Source: a virus. Taken from it: a DNA stretch of 56,124 nt. The position numbers and the translations under genes were made by a program. Under the pieces are notes generated by a model. The model saw only the letters and a list, made by a program, of their open reading frames with translations, was not told the DNA's origin and did not search any database. The stretch's first letter is position 1; each line of letters begins with the position of its first letter. The stretch covers positions 1 to 56,124 of IMG/VR virus record IMGVR_UViG_3300047478_000286; one strand, given 5' to 3'. Shown here one piece after another: positions 1 through 8,418 of the stretch.

Positions 1-717
1 CCAGGCAACCCTGGTGGAGCTGGCGTAACGCTGGTCGAACAAGCGCCTGTAATTGCAGTAGGCGCAAGTGGGGCAGGAGCAGTTCCAACAAGGTCTACGT
101 CAGGAATGGGTTGTTTGCCATTACAAACAGTTGCCGGAACACCAAAATACTATATAACAAGAGTTTTCTCAGGCAACACTGTTGGTTGCAGACATAAGCT
201 TTATGACCGCTTGTGGCACGCTAATGTTGCCACATCATCACTTGGAACTGTAACAATAGCCTCACCGCCAAGTTACGCAGCAAGACTTCCTGGGTCTAAC
301 TATGCCGGTTTAGAATTATTTTTAGAAGTGACCACAGCAATTGCAGCGGCAACAACTATCACAATTACTTATACCAACCAAGACGGCGTAACTGGTAGAA
401 CTGCGATTGCCACACCTTCTCTTACAGGTTTCACAATCGGAAGGCATGTTTATATTGGCTTGCAAGAAGACGATACCGGAATACAAGCTATAGAATCAAT
501 TGTTGTTGGTGGAACTGCTGGCGCTGGCGCTATTAACGTTTGCGTTGTTAGGCCGCTTTGGTTTGGAAAATGCTCAACAAACTCCGGTGAGATACAGCCA
601 TTTGATAGAACTGGGATGCCAGTAGTCTTTCCAACAAGCTGCATTCAACTAGAGGTAACAGCAGACAGCACGAGCTCTGGGCTGCCAACTATGTTCGTCG
701 AAGTGGCGGCACTCTAA
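1..717 (+). CDS. Phage structural protein, paralogue A (5'-partial)
   Basis: The frame is open from the first base of the window, so the first ATG (106) is internal and the 5' end lies outside. The visible start is Gly/Ala/Pro-rich, followed by a beta-rich domain with TNQDGVTGRTA and a GLQEDDTGIQAIE segment. Both segments recur in the next gene, so the two are tandem paralogues of about 240-280 residues. The stop overlaps the next ATG by one base (TAATG). The composition (Gly, Thr, Val, Ala; few charged residues) and position before a fibre-like protein suggest a virion protein such as a head decoration or tail/fibre subunit. That role is inferred; no named family was recognised. Confidence 0.75.
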   Translation, partial: PGNPGGAGVTLVEQAPVIAVGASGAGAVPTRSTSGMGCLPLQTVAGTPKYYITRVFSGNTVGCRHKLYDRLWHANVATSSLGTVTIASPPSYAARLPGSNYAGLELFLEVTTAIAAATTITITYTNQDGVTGRTAIATPSLTGFTIGRHVYIGLQEDDTGIQAIESIVVGGTAGAGAINVCVVRPLWFGKCSTNSGEIQPFDRTGMPVVFPTSCIQLEVTADSTSSGLPTMFVEVAAL

Positions 718-1562
718 TGTCTTTTACAACCTGGGCGCAGCTTACAAGTAAAGGCGCAATAGCATGTAATATACACAAAACCAACACGGTTGGTGGTGTA
801 ACCGCGTCTTCATGGGTATCTACAGCAACAGCAGCAGGTAACCCCCCAGCCCCACCTGGTAGCGGTAGCGCTGCAATACCAGGCGGCACAGTCACAGGGG
901 CTATTCCACAAAAAGGAAGTGGAACAATTAATTTCCCAAACCCAAAGATTAATGAGAACCCATATATAGTTGAGGCAAGTATAGCAAACTCATTAGGGAT
1001 AGCTTCCGGCGACAATGGCATGATACACATGCTTTACGATAAGCTTTGGCACACAACCATTGCACCATTTAATGCGCTGGGAACAATTACAGTGTCGGGA
1101 GCACCGAGCTACTCGGATAGAGTCGGTGGCGATTTTTCTGGAACGTTGATAATACTAGAGTCAACGGGAACAACTTCCGCTACGGCTACAACAATTACAG
1201 TCACATATACGAATCAAGATGGCGTAACCGGCAGAACCGCAATGGTAAGCCCAAGTCTTGCAACAACGCAGACTGGAAAGTGGATTATATTGGGCTTACA
1301 AGAAGACGATACTGGCGTTCAGGCAATAGAAACAATCGTTATTGGCGGAACTGTGCCAACAAACGGCGGTATGAACGTTGCGGTCGTAAAGCCAAAAATG
1401 TTTGGTGTTTGCAGAGAAAGCTCAAGCGCAAGATATGACGTTTTGGGTTACGAAAGCTGCAACACAAAATTAATTGGAGAAGAAGCTTTATTCGTAGCGA
1501 CCCTTTGCAACGGCACAAGCACTGGTCTTCTAAACGCTCAATTTAATTTAGTTTACGGTTAA
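717..1562 (+). CDS. Phage structural protein, paralogue B
   Basis: 281 residues. The N-terminal third (about 1-85) is low in complexity and Gly/Ala/Pro-rich (NPPAPPGSGSAAIPGG), as in paralogue A. Residues about 95-260 align with the upstream protein: MLYDKLWHTT matches KLYDRLWHAN, TNQDGVTGRTA is identical, and GLQEDDTGVQAIETIVIGGT is nearly identical. It starts one base into the upstream stop codon, with GTGGCGG upstream as ribosome binding site. Tandem duplication followed by divergence is clear. A virion role is inferred from composition and position; the family is not recognised. Confidence 0.78.
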   Translation: MSFTTWAQLTSKGAIACNIHKTNTVGGVTASSWVSTATAAGNPPAPPGSGSAAIPGGTVTGAIPQKGSGTINFPNPKINENPYIVEASIANSLGIASGDNGMIHMLYDKLWHTTIAPFNALGTITVSGAPSYSDRVGGDFSGTLIILESTGTTSATATTITVTYTNQDGVTGRTAMVSPSLATTQTGKWIILGLQEDDTGVQAIETIVIGGTVPTNGGMNVAVVKPKMFGVCRESSSARYDVLGYESCNTKLIGEEALFVATLCNGTSTGLLNAQFNLVYG

Positions 1563-1565
1563 GAA

Positions 1566-3215
1566 ATGTCACTGAGGATAAATAATAGAGCCTCAAGACA
1601 AAATACACTTGCTGGGTATATAAAAGCAGGTGCGAACACAGATGCCCAAAAAACAGTATTAAGCAAAGTATTTACCCCCGTTTCTGCTGTAGGTGTCACG
1701 CTAGAAGCGCAGTCCTCAACAGTAAGCAGCACAAGCGCAACGGCGAATGCGCAAATACGCTTAAATTCAACGCCCACAGCTTTAAATCAAACTAACTTAA
1801 CGCTCACTACTGGGTTAAATTTAAACGCAGCTAGCGCGACTGTATCAAGCTCAAATTCTGGCTTAACAACGTCAATAAGGCTAACCAGCTCAACAGCGGC
1901 TGAAAGCTCTAGTTTGGCGAATTTATCAGTAGCTGGCGGCCTTTCGTTTGAAGCAATAAGCGCAACAGTAAGCACAGCGACGACGGATTTATTTACCGCA
2001 ATTCAGCTTTCTGGCGACTCGTCCGCCACAAGTCAGACAACAATAACTAACCTAAACACTCAAATATTATTAAATATAAGAGAGCAAAGCGGTGACACGG
2101 GTTTTGTAAAGCCAAACTCAATAGAAGTGGGAACAACTGGCGTTGCTTTTTCAACAAGCGCAAACAATGTTCTCGAAGAAGATGGTGTGACGGCAGATGT
2201 GACGCTTAATAACGGCGGAAGGTCAAGACACATCAAATTTCCGCTAAGAGACCTTGCTATACCGAAAGGCTCAAAGATTACCGGCTTAGAGCTTAGCGTC
2301 TTCTGGGGCTCAACAAATAGCACAAGTGCTGGCAGCATGATTAACACCTCAATCATGAATGCCACAGTTGGCTCTAGCACTGTAAATGGCGCAACGTTTA
2401 TTTTTGGCTCAACAACTACCGGCGTATTTGAAGAACAAAGCACTGGACTAATTACCCCAAATGACCCAGGTAAATACAACTACCCAGGTGAATTAACAAG
2501 TGACGTAGCAACCGACAAAGCTATTTCGGTATATGTAACCAACTCTAGCGGCGTAAGTTTTAGAGTTTATAAGATTGACAATATCAAAGTCAGAGCAACT
2601 TATGAAAATTCTGGGCAGCAAAGTCAGTCTAACCTTTTAACAGCTATAACATTTGCCGCAAACTCTGTTGCTGAGAGCTTAACGACCGCTGAAATACTTG
2701 TTCCAAGCCAGCAAGAGTTGTCCGTAACTTCGGGCGCAACAAGCTCCACAAATGCCAACGTCAGCACAGATATAACATTACAAGCAAATACCAATGCTGT
2801 TAGCTCAAGCTCTTCAAGCGTCCAAACGCAAATACTACTTGGCGGGTTGCAAACCTCTGCTTTAGCAACAACTTCGCCAACATTGACGAGTGCGATAAGA
2901 TTAGTCGCATCAAGCGCGGCAACCAACTCTTCGGCAGCAAGCGCGCAAACCGGGATTAGTTTAAACTCCGCAACTGGTATAGTTAATGCTACAAGTTCTA
3001 ATCTAAGCACCGGAATATTGCTAAATGCGCAAGGTCAAAGCTTGCAAACGAATTTAACAGTGGCGGGTCTTTTCACAAGACAATCCATAAACTTTACAAA
3101 CGGTTTTGTGGTGTTCCCCGACAACACAAGCTACCCAATTACATTCCAAGAATATAGCAACATACTTGTTAACAGTGGCGATTATGCAAAAATAATCGTA
3201 GAAGGTCGTCTATGA
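1566..3215 (+). CDS. Repeat-rich fibre-like structural protein
   Basis: 549 residues, dominated by Ser, Thr, Ala, Asn and Leu. Residues about 45-165 and 350-500 consist of roughly 20-residue repeats of the type (I/L)xLxAxSATVSSxSxxLxT. Together they give about ten copies, compatible with a beta-solenoid or trimeric fibre shaft. Between the two blocks (about 170-345) is a non-repetitive domain that looks like a beta-sandwich. The C-terminus (about 500-549, FTNGFVVFPDNTSYPITF onward) is a separate small domain. It follows the two paralogous structural genes by three bases. A tail-fibre or surface role is inferred; no receptor-binding or enzymatic motif is visible. Confidence 0.72.
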   Translation: MSLRINNRASRQNTLAGYIKAGANTDAQKTVLSKVFTPVSAVGVTLEAQSSTVSSTSATANAQIRLNSTPTALNQTNLTLTTGLNLNAASATVSSSNSGLTTSIRLTSSTAAESSSLANLSVAGGLSFEAISATVSTATTDLFTAIQLSGDSSATSQTTITNLNTQILLNIREQSGDTGFVKPNSIEVGTTGVAFSTSANNVLEEDGVTADVTLNNGGRSRHIKFPLRDLAIPKGSKITGLELSVFWGSTNSTSAGSMINTSIMNATVGSSTVNGATFIFGSTTTGVFEEQSTGLITPNDPGKYNYPGELTSDVATDKAISVYVTNSSGVSFRVYKIDNIKVRATYENSGQQSQSNLLTAITFAANSVAESLTTAEILVPSQQELSVTSGATSSTNANVSTDITLQANTNAVSSSSSSVQTQILLGGLQTSALATTSPTLTSAIRLVASSAATNSSAASAQTGISLNSATGIVNATSSNLSTGILLNAQGQSLQTNLTVAGLFTRQSINFTNGFVVFPDNTSYPITFQEYSNILVNSGDYAKIIVEGRL

Positions 3216-3295
3216 TGTGTATGTCAAAAGACACTTAGGGTTGGTCAAGTATGCCTTGTTTAATAGTTTTTTAATTAATCTGCAAGGAAATAACC

Positions 3296-4045
3296 GTGAG
3301 AACTCGACGCAAATATGAAAACCAAAACCCAATAACAAAATCAGAAAGAAGAGAGGCGAAGAGGAACGGAAAAAGAAACGCCCAAAATCTTACGGTAGTC
3401 CCAATACTCGGTTATGAGCAAGAAATAGAACCAATTCAAGCGCTTAACGAGGCTCAACAAGAATACATTAATTCAATAAAAGAAAACATCATCACGTTTG
3501 GCATAGGCCCGGCCGGAACCGGAAAAAGTTATGTTGCCGCATGTTCCGCCTATGACATGTATAAATCTAAAAAAATAAAAAGAATTATAGTTAGTAGACC
3601 TGTTGTTGAAATGGGTGAAAAGCTTGGATTCCTACCAGGCGAGTTGGAAGATAAATTTGCACCATATCTTGAGCCAATTAAAGCTATTCTTTATGACAGA
3701 ATAGGAAAAGGTGAAACCGACTATATGATTAAAAACAAAAAGATAGTTGCGATGCCATTAGCATACATAAGAGGTATGTCTCTCAAAGAGTCATTTGTTA
3801 TGCTGGATGAGGCTCAAAACTGTTCTGTCGTTCAAATAAAAACATTCCTAACAAGAATCGGCAACGATTGCAAAGTAGTGATTGACGGTGACCTAGACCA
3901 GAAAGATATTGCGGGTCAGTCCGGATTAGGTTGGGCGATAGATAAGTTAAAAGATGTAAAGAAAATTAACACCGTAGAATTTGAAATAGATGATATTGTC
4001 CGCTCAGGTATCTGTAGAGATATTGTAAGAGCATTCTCAAAGTAA
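3296..4045 (+). CDS. phoH: PhoH-like P-loop ATPase
   Basis: 249 residues. The start is GTG, preceded by AAGGA. A lysine/arginine-rich N-terminus (1-35) precedes a PhoH ATPase domain: Walker A GPAGTGKS (about 77-84), VSRPVVEMGEKLGFLPG, and Walker B FVMLDEAQNCS followed by VVIDGDLDQKD. PhoH-like proteins are common in tailed phages. The family is RNA-helicase/ATPase-like and its phage role is unsettled. The gene stands alone between the structural module and the replication genes and ends in a rho-independent terminator at 4053-4080. Identity of the family is secure; function is not. Confidence 0.93.
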   Translation: MRTRRKYENQNPITKSERREAKRNGKRNAQNLTVVPILGYEQEIEPIQALNEAQQEYINSIKENIITFGIGPAGTGKSYVAACSAYDMYKSKKIKRIIVSRPVVEMGEKLGFLPGELEDKFAPYLEPIKAILYDRIGKGETDYMIKNKKIVAMPLAYIRGMSLKESFVMLDEAQNCSVVQIKTFLTRIGNDCKVVIDGDLDQKDIAGQSGLGWAIDKLKDVKKINTVEFEIDDIVRSGICRDIVRAFSK

Positions 4046-4052
4046 CACAAAC

Positions 4053-4080
4053 ATGGCGGGGTTTTTGCTCCGCCATTTTC
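4053..4080 (+). terminator. Rho-independent terminator after phoH
   Basis: ATGGCGG (4053-4059) pairs with CCGCCAT (4070-4076), extended by weaker inner pairs, and TTTTC follows. It lies seven bases after the phoH stop. Confidence 0.85.
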
Positions 4081-4212
4081 TATTTATTTATGCTACAAAA
4101 AACAAGCTTAGATAAACTCCGCAAGCTATTGATTTAATATAGTGAAATAGAAGAATGCGGCCAACTCTTTGCGTTCTATTATTTATAAGCATTTAAAAAT
4201 AAATTTAAGTAT

Positions 4213-4233
4213 AAGTAAAAACTGACTTATAAT
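4213..4233 (+). promoter_or_regulatory. Dyad promoter/operator element, copy 1
   Basis: AAGTA-AAAACT-GACTT followed at once by ATAAT, giving TATAAT at 4228-4233. It lies 31 bases before the 4265 gene, where a transcription start would be expected. Confidence 0.65.
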
Positions 4234-4264
4234 TGCGTCTTCTTATTCTTATTGAGTTAAGCAA

Positions 4265-4981
4265 ATGTTGGTAGAAGAGTATTACGGTAGTGACTTTGAT
4301 ATACTGGATTTCGAAAAATTAGCGGTAAATACTTTCGACGAAGATGTGCTACAGAAAGAGCTGGGTCTTTTTAAAACAAAATGGTTTTCATACAGACATC
4401 TACACCCTACAAATGCCACGTATCTATACGGGCATCATTACTTAGCTGAATTTAGAAAAACATACAGGAAGTGTTTCGACAACAATCGAGGCAAATATAT
4501 ACACTGGGCTAAAGGCGGCAGTGTAAACAAGAAAGTGGACCCAATAAAAGCATCACAAGGAATTGGAATTTGGAAAGGGAGACAAGCAGCTGACTCTATT
4601 GGCGCTCCATACGACTTCTACATCCGGTCTGCGTTTGATGTTCTTATAGAAGAAAATATATGGAAGCACATACCAAGACCTGTTCACTTCTACTCAGAAG
4701 AGCTGAAAGAAATTATTGCCATGATGTGGCAAGAAACACTAGACGCGGACATAAAAGAGCCGCAAATTTCGCATTTAAGCGACGATAATATTTTTGCGCA
4801 GAATCTCAAGCTGGAGATTGGTTTTTGGCTCTGTGAGCGCATAAAGCGGAAATTAAACCCAATTTACGCTCTAGCTAACTTTATTTTTGAAAGACAGCTC
4901 ATAACCGAGCAGCAAGCGTTACAATTCTTTAATCAAGACGACATTACGAAAGCGTATAAATTCTTTTTGAATAATAAGTAA
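4265..4981 (+). CDS. Hypothetical phage protein (238 aa)
   Basis: Not recognised. 238 residues, soluble, with many aromatic and charged residues (for example YGHHYLAEFRKTYRKCF and ENIWKHIPRPVHFYSEEL). No signal peptide, membrane segment or nucleotide-binding motif is visible. It has its own promoter-like dyad upstream (4213-4233), and its TAA stop lies inside the next copy of the dyad (4976). It is the first gene of the unit leading into the Hfq-like protein, helicase and primase, so an accessory replication role such as helicase loading is possible but is only positional inference. The ribosome binding site is weak (TTGAGTTAAGC). Confidence 0.7.
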   Translation: MLVEEYYGSDFDILDFEKLAVNTFDEDVLQKELGLFKTKWFSYRHLHPTNATYLYGHHYLAEFRKTYRKCFDNNRGKYIHWAKGGSVNKKVDPIKASQGIGIWKGRQAADSIGAPYDFYIRSAFDVLIEENIWKHIPRPVHFYSEELKEIIAMMWQETLDADIKEPQISHLSDDNIFAQNLKLEIGFWLCERIKRKLNPIYALANFIFERQLITEQQALQFFNQDDITKAYKFFLNNK

Positions 4982-4997
4982 TAGCTAACTTAATAAT
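4976..4997 (+). promoter_or_regulatory. Dyad promoter/operator element, copy 2
   Basis: AAGTA-ATAGCT-AACTT then AATAAT. The upstream gene's TAA (4979-4981) forms part of the element. It heads the Hfq-like/helicase unit. Confidence 0.55.
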
Positions 4998-5023
4998 TTT
5001 TATATTTCTCATATAGGTAAATC

Positions 5024-5347
5024 ATGAACAAACCAACATTAAAATTAAACAATGAGCCAAAACTACCACACGAAGTTGAGCGTGAAAAGCAAGCCCAACA
5101 CGCGAAAGTGTTTGAGCGTAAAGTTAAGCAGCCTCAGACAATCACGGGTCACGAAGTTGCGTTAGCGAAAATGGTCAAAGAACGCAGAAGAATCAAGGTG
5201 ACATTTGTGAACTGTGAGTCAGTCGAAGGCGAGCTTTTAGAATTCGACAAATTCTCAATCAGAGTTGCTCTTGATTCTGGCATCTGTGAGTGGTTCTTTA
5301 AAAGCAACTTGAAGTCATTCTCAGAGGTAGGAAAGAATGTCAGATAA
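5024..5347 (+). CDS. Hfq/Sm-like protein
   Basis: 107 residues. A charged, Lys/Gln-rich N-terminal tail (1-50) precedes a compact domain (about 57-100): IKVTFVNCESVEGELLEFD then KFSIRVALDSG and WFFKSNLKSF. This follows the Sm1/Sm2 pattern of Hfq (hxLxNGxxhxGxhxxFDxFxhhh, then a YKHxI-like strand). Here the loop NG is NC and the C-terminal motif is FKSNL. Hfq-family proteins form RNA-binding rings, so a phage version could bind host or phage RNA. It overlaps the helicase start by 11 bases. The assignment rests on motif pattern only; other SH3-like small barrels are possible. Confidence 0.6.
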   Translation: MNKPTLKLNNEPKLPHEVEREKQAQHAKVFERKVKQPQTITGHEVALAKMVKERRRIKVTFVNCESVEGELLEFDKFSIRVALDSGICEWFFKSNLKSFSEVGKNVR

Positions 5348-6665
5348 GTTTGTGTCTTTTGATGAAGAATTCCAAACTAAAATAGCGGCGCTTATCCTTC
5401 GGGATAGCGTCTTTAACAGGAGAGTTGACGGGCTGATAGAGCCCTCTTATTTCGAAAACGGCGGACACGCAATAATTGTTAATTGTGTTTTAAGGTATTT
5501 CCAAAAATACGATACTGTTCCAGCTGTCGCCGTTTTGCAGCAGTTAATTAAAGAAGACAAGGCTGCAAAGATAATCAGGGAAGAAATGATTCCAGAAATA
5601 AAGGAATCAATAGTGGCACTTCTAAAAGAAGACATCACGGACGGTAAATATGTAGCAGATAAAGTTGCTGAATTCGCAAGACATAAGGCAATGGAAGACG
5701 CTGGCATTAAATACGCAGAGCTTGTGGAAAAGGGAGACCTAGACAAAGCTGCTAACGTAATTGAAAAAGCTTCTAACGTTGGGACGACTGAGGGTCAAAA
5801 AACTTACGACCTGTTCGGCGACGATGAGCTGGAAGATAGAGAACGGGTAAGAAACGAAAAGGTAGCGGGAATATCAAAACGAAAGGCAATATCAACCGGC
5901 ATAAGAGCATTAGATAACGCACTATTTCATGGCGGCTGGTATAGAGGCGAGTTTTATGTTTTTATGGGCCCTCCAAAATCTGGAAAGTCCTTCTGTTTGG
6001 CATGGTTTTCTCAGATTGGCGCTCTTTTGGGTTTTAATGTTCTTTTTATTACACTGGAAGTCTCAAGAGAGATAACCTGTGAAAGAATGGACGCAGCAAT
6101 AACTGGCATACCAATCAAAGAGTTAAAGACAAGAACAATTGAAGCGAAAGAGAAAATAAAACTTGCCGTTTCGTCAAGAGGCAAGGTTGGAAAGCTGGTG
6201 GTCGAAGAGTATCCAACCGGAACATTTAGACCAAAAGACCTAAAACGCTCTTTAGAAAAACACAGAGCGAACGGTATTGTTTTCGACATGGTTGTTGTTG
6301 ATTACTGCGACATTATGGCATCCAATTTAAAACAGACCGATAACATAGAAAGGTCAAAATCTATATATGTAGATATGCGAGCCATATCTCAAATTGAAGA
6401 TGTCGCCTTAATATCTGCAATGCAAACAAACAGAGACGGGGCAAAAGCAACAACAGCAAAAGCAGAACATGCCGCCGAAGACTTTAACAAAATAAGGATT
6501 CCAGATTTGGTTATTTCCATCAACGCAACAGAGACAGAAAAGGCAAACAAAGAAGCTAGACTACATTTCGCAGCTTCGAGAAACCAAGAAGGCGGCTTTT
6601 CTGTGCATATAAATCAAGACTTAGAAAGGGCCTGTTTTATTAAATCTGTAATAAAGGTAGAGTGA
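5337..6665 (+). CDS. DnaB-like replicative DNA helicase
   Basis: 442 residues. The N-terminal domain (about 1-150, helical) resembles the DnaB primase-interacting region. The RecA-fold motor (about 180-442) has ISTGIRALDNALFHGGW, Walker A GPPKSGKS (about 205-212), the H1a-like FITLEVSREITCERM, Walker B VVVDYCDIM and sensor AMQTNRDGA. It should be the hexameric 5'-3' helicase at the fork. It overlaps the Hfq-like gene by 11 bases and is followed after 13 bases by the primase gene, the usual helicase-primase pairing. Confident family call. Confidence 0.92.
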   Translation: MSDKFVSFDEEFQTKIAALILRDSVFNRRVDGLIEPSYFENGGHAIIVNCVLRYFQKYDTVPAVAVLQQLIKEDKAAKIIREEMIPEIKESIVALLKEDITDGKYVADKVAEFARHKAMEDAGIKYAELVEKGDLDKAANVIEKASNVGTTEGQKTYDLFGDDELEDRERVRNEKVAGISKRKAISTGIRALDNALFHGGWYRGEFYVFMGPPKSGKSFCLAWFSQIGALLGFNVLFITLEVSREITCERMDAAITGIPIKELKTRTIEAKEKIKLAVSSRGKVGKLVVEEYPTGTFRPKDLKRSLEKHRANGIVFDMVVVDYCDIMASNLKQTDNIERSKSIYVDMRAISQIEDVALISAMQTNRDGAKATTAKAEHAAEDFNKIRIPDLVISINATETEKANKEARLHFAASRNQEGGFSVHINQDLERACFIKSVIKVE

Positions 6666-6669
6666 GGAT

Positions 6670-6687
6670 AAGTAACACATGACTTAT
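6670..6687 (+). promoter_or_regulatory. Dyad promoter/operator element, copy 3 (overlaps primase start)
   Basis: ATAAGTA-ACACAT-GACTTAT, a near-perfect copy. The annotated primase ATG (6679) lies inside it. If it is a promoter, translation from its transcript would have to begin further in, at ATG 6712. Confidence 0.55.
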
Positions 6688-7770
6688 GAAGCTGACAGCA
6701 TAGGTGACTTGATGGAAAACTTCGATATGGAGGCTTACTTGGATTGGCAAGGGTTGACATATCGACGCACAAGAGGGTCAAGTGGGAATCAGTTAAATTT
6801 AAAAACTTGCCCCTTTTGTGGCGGAAGCAAATGGAAAGTTTATATAGGCACAGACGAGGGGCATACTGCTGGAAACTGCAACTCCGGCTCATGTGGTGTT
6901 CGTTTTGGATACTGGTCTTTCGTTAGAGCAAATCTTGGCGACGTCGCAACTACAGAAGTTGCTAGACACATAAAGCAGTTTGTTTCCGGCTTGGGCTGGA
7001 AGCCTAAAGAAAAGATAAAAATATCAGTCGTAGAAAATGGTGACTTGGTAATGCCAGATTCCGTTTCGATACCTCACAACGGCAGTAATGCAAAGTATTT
7101 AGCAAAGCGGGGTATCACATCAGAAACGGCAAGTTATTTCAATCTGAGATATTGCACAAGTGGTGGTTTTAGATACGAACTTAATGGCAAAAAGTTAATT
7201 CAAGACTACTCAAGCAGAATTATCATACCTATATATGACCTTGATGGTGTTCTTGTGTCTTTTCAAGGGAGGGATGTTACTGGAGAGCATGACAAAAAGG
7301 TTCTTTTCCCACCGGGGTTTGCTTCGACCGGTAAATATTTCCTCAACGCACACAATGCTCATTTTTCAAGCGAGGTTGTTATTGGAGAGGGTGCTTTTGA
7401 TGCCATGTCGCTAAAGCAAGCTTTGGAAATGGACTCAAGGTTTGCTTCGGTTGTTGCTTTGGCATCGTTTGGAAAGAATATATCAATGGGTAATGAAAAC
7501 GACCAGTTGACGCAACTTTTCCAATTAAAAGCCAAGCGACTGAAAAAGATTACGATATTCTGGGACGGCGAAAGAAAAGCTACAAAAGCAGCGGTCGATG
7601 CGGCTCTAAAACTAAAATCTTTTGGCTTTAAAGTTAATGTTGTTTTGCCACCAAAAGACCTTGACCCAAATGAAATGACACCAGAGCAAATATGCTACCA
7701 CTATGCGAATTCGGTAGAAGTAACTAAAGCATCAGCTTTGAGCATTTTAACCAAGTTGAGCCAATACTAA
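6679..7770 (+). CDS. DnaG-type DNA primase
   Basis: 363 residues from ATG 6679. It has an N-terminal zinc-binding domain with CPFCGGSKW and a second cysteine pair in NCNSGSCG (about 48-75). A TOPRIM-containing catalytic core follows, with VVIGEGAFDAMSLKQA (about 235-250) and the acidic IFWDGERKA (about 290-298). It synthesises RNA primers at the fork with the adjacent helicase. ATG 6712 (LMENFDME) has a better ribosome binding site (AGGTGA, 4 bases away) than 6679 and would lie downstream of the overlapping dyad. It therefore may be the true start, giving 352 residues. Confidence 0.9.
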   Translation: MTYEADSIGDLMENFDMEAYLDWQGLTYRRTRGSSGNQLNLKTCPFCGGSKWKVYIGTDEGHTAGNCNSGSCGVRFGYWSFVRANLGDVATTEVARHIKQFVSGLGWKPKEKIKISVVENGDLVMPDSVSIPHNGSNAKYLAKRGITSETASYFNLRYCTSGGFRYELNGKKLIQDYSSRIIIPIYDLDGVLVSFQGRDVTGEHDKKVLFPPGFASTGKYFLNAHNAHFSSEVVIGEGAFDAMSLKQALEMDSRFASVVALASFGKNISMGNENDQLTQLFQLKAKRLKKITIFWDGERKATKAAVDAALKLKSFGFKVNVVLPPKDLDPNEMTPEQICYHYANSVEVTKASALSILTKLSQY

Positions 7771-7819
7771 TTGATTAATATAACAATACATTAATTCTTT
7801 AAATTCTTATTCAAAAATT

Positions 7820-8416
7820 ATGAGCGACGTTAACAAAAGCATCGGTGGTCAAAATCGTTATACATTCACATGCGATTATGTGGAGCAAAAAAGATATTAC
7901 GGGGTCTGTCTTTGGCTTATGAAGTCATTTGAAGAAGGTAAGTTACAATTTGACGAAAGACGAGAGGATTGTGGCACAGCAATGAAATGCGCAAAGTGTC
8001 CGGCTATGAAAATGAGAGCCGAAGAAATCGCAGCAGACAAAGCGATTTATTACACAGACCCAGAGAATCCGCCAGCGCCATCCACTTCAAAAGTTGACAA
8101 AACAAGCCCCTCTTATATTAGAGGCTGGAATCAAGTCGGCTCTTCCATAGGCAGAGAAGATTCAAATATAAAACAAACAATACCAACAAAGGTAGCAGCG
8201 AAGCCGCAACCAAAACAAGCACAAGCTGGTGTTTTAAATGCAGATGTTGGGGCATTAATATCGGCAGAGCTTAAAAAAGAAAAATTAAGAAGCGAAGCTA
8301 TTCAGGAGTTAAAAAGGCTGCGAGACGAAATACAAGAAGTTATGAAAACAAACCCTACCAAAGCTAGAGAGCTATTGCTTAAAGCCAAAACAATCAAAGA
8401 CACATTAACGGCATAA
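7820..8416 (+). CDS. Hypothetical protein with cysteine cluster and C-terminal coiled coil
   Basis: Not recognised. 198 residues. The N-terminal half has CDYVEQKRYYGVC and CGTAMKCAKCPAMKM (four cysteines within about 50 residues, a plausible metal site). Residues about 80-140 are Pro/Lys/Gln-rich linker. Residues about 150-198 form a predicted coiled coil (ELKKEKLRSEAIQELKRLRD). No clear Shine-Dalgarno precedes ATG 7820; the 49-base gap after primase is AT-rich. The gene ends two bases before the ligase ATG, so they are probably cotranslated. A replication accessory role is positional inference. Confidence 0.65.
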   Translation: MSDVNKSIGGQNRYTFTCDYVEQKRYYGVCLWLMKSFEEGKLQFDERREDCGTAMKCAKCPAMKMRAEEIAADKAIYYTDPENPPAPSTSKVDKTSPSYIRGWNQVGSSIGREDSNIKQTIPTKVAAKPQPKQAQAGVLNADVGALISAELKKEKLRSEAIQELKRLRDEIQEVMKTNPTKARELLLKAKTIKDTLTA

Positions 8417-8418
8417 TT

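Noticed and set aside
1559-3010. Several long minus-strand frames opposite the fibre-like gene
   Set aside because: They arise from Ala/Ser/Thr-rich coding in the sense strand; no ribosome binding sites, and sense repeats are coherent.
4039-4055. AAGTA-ACACAA after phoH
   Set aside because: No right half-site; only a stop-codon-overlapping left half.
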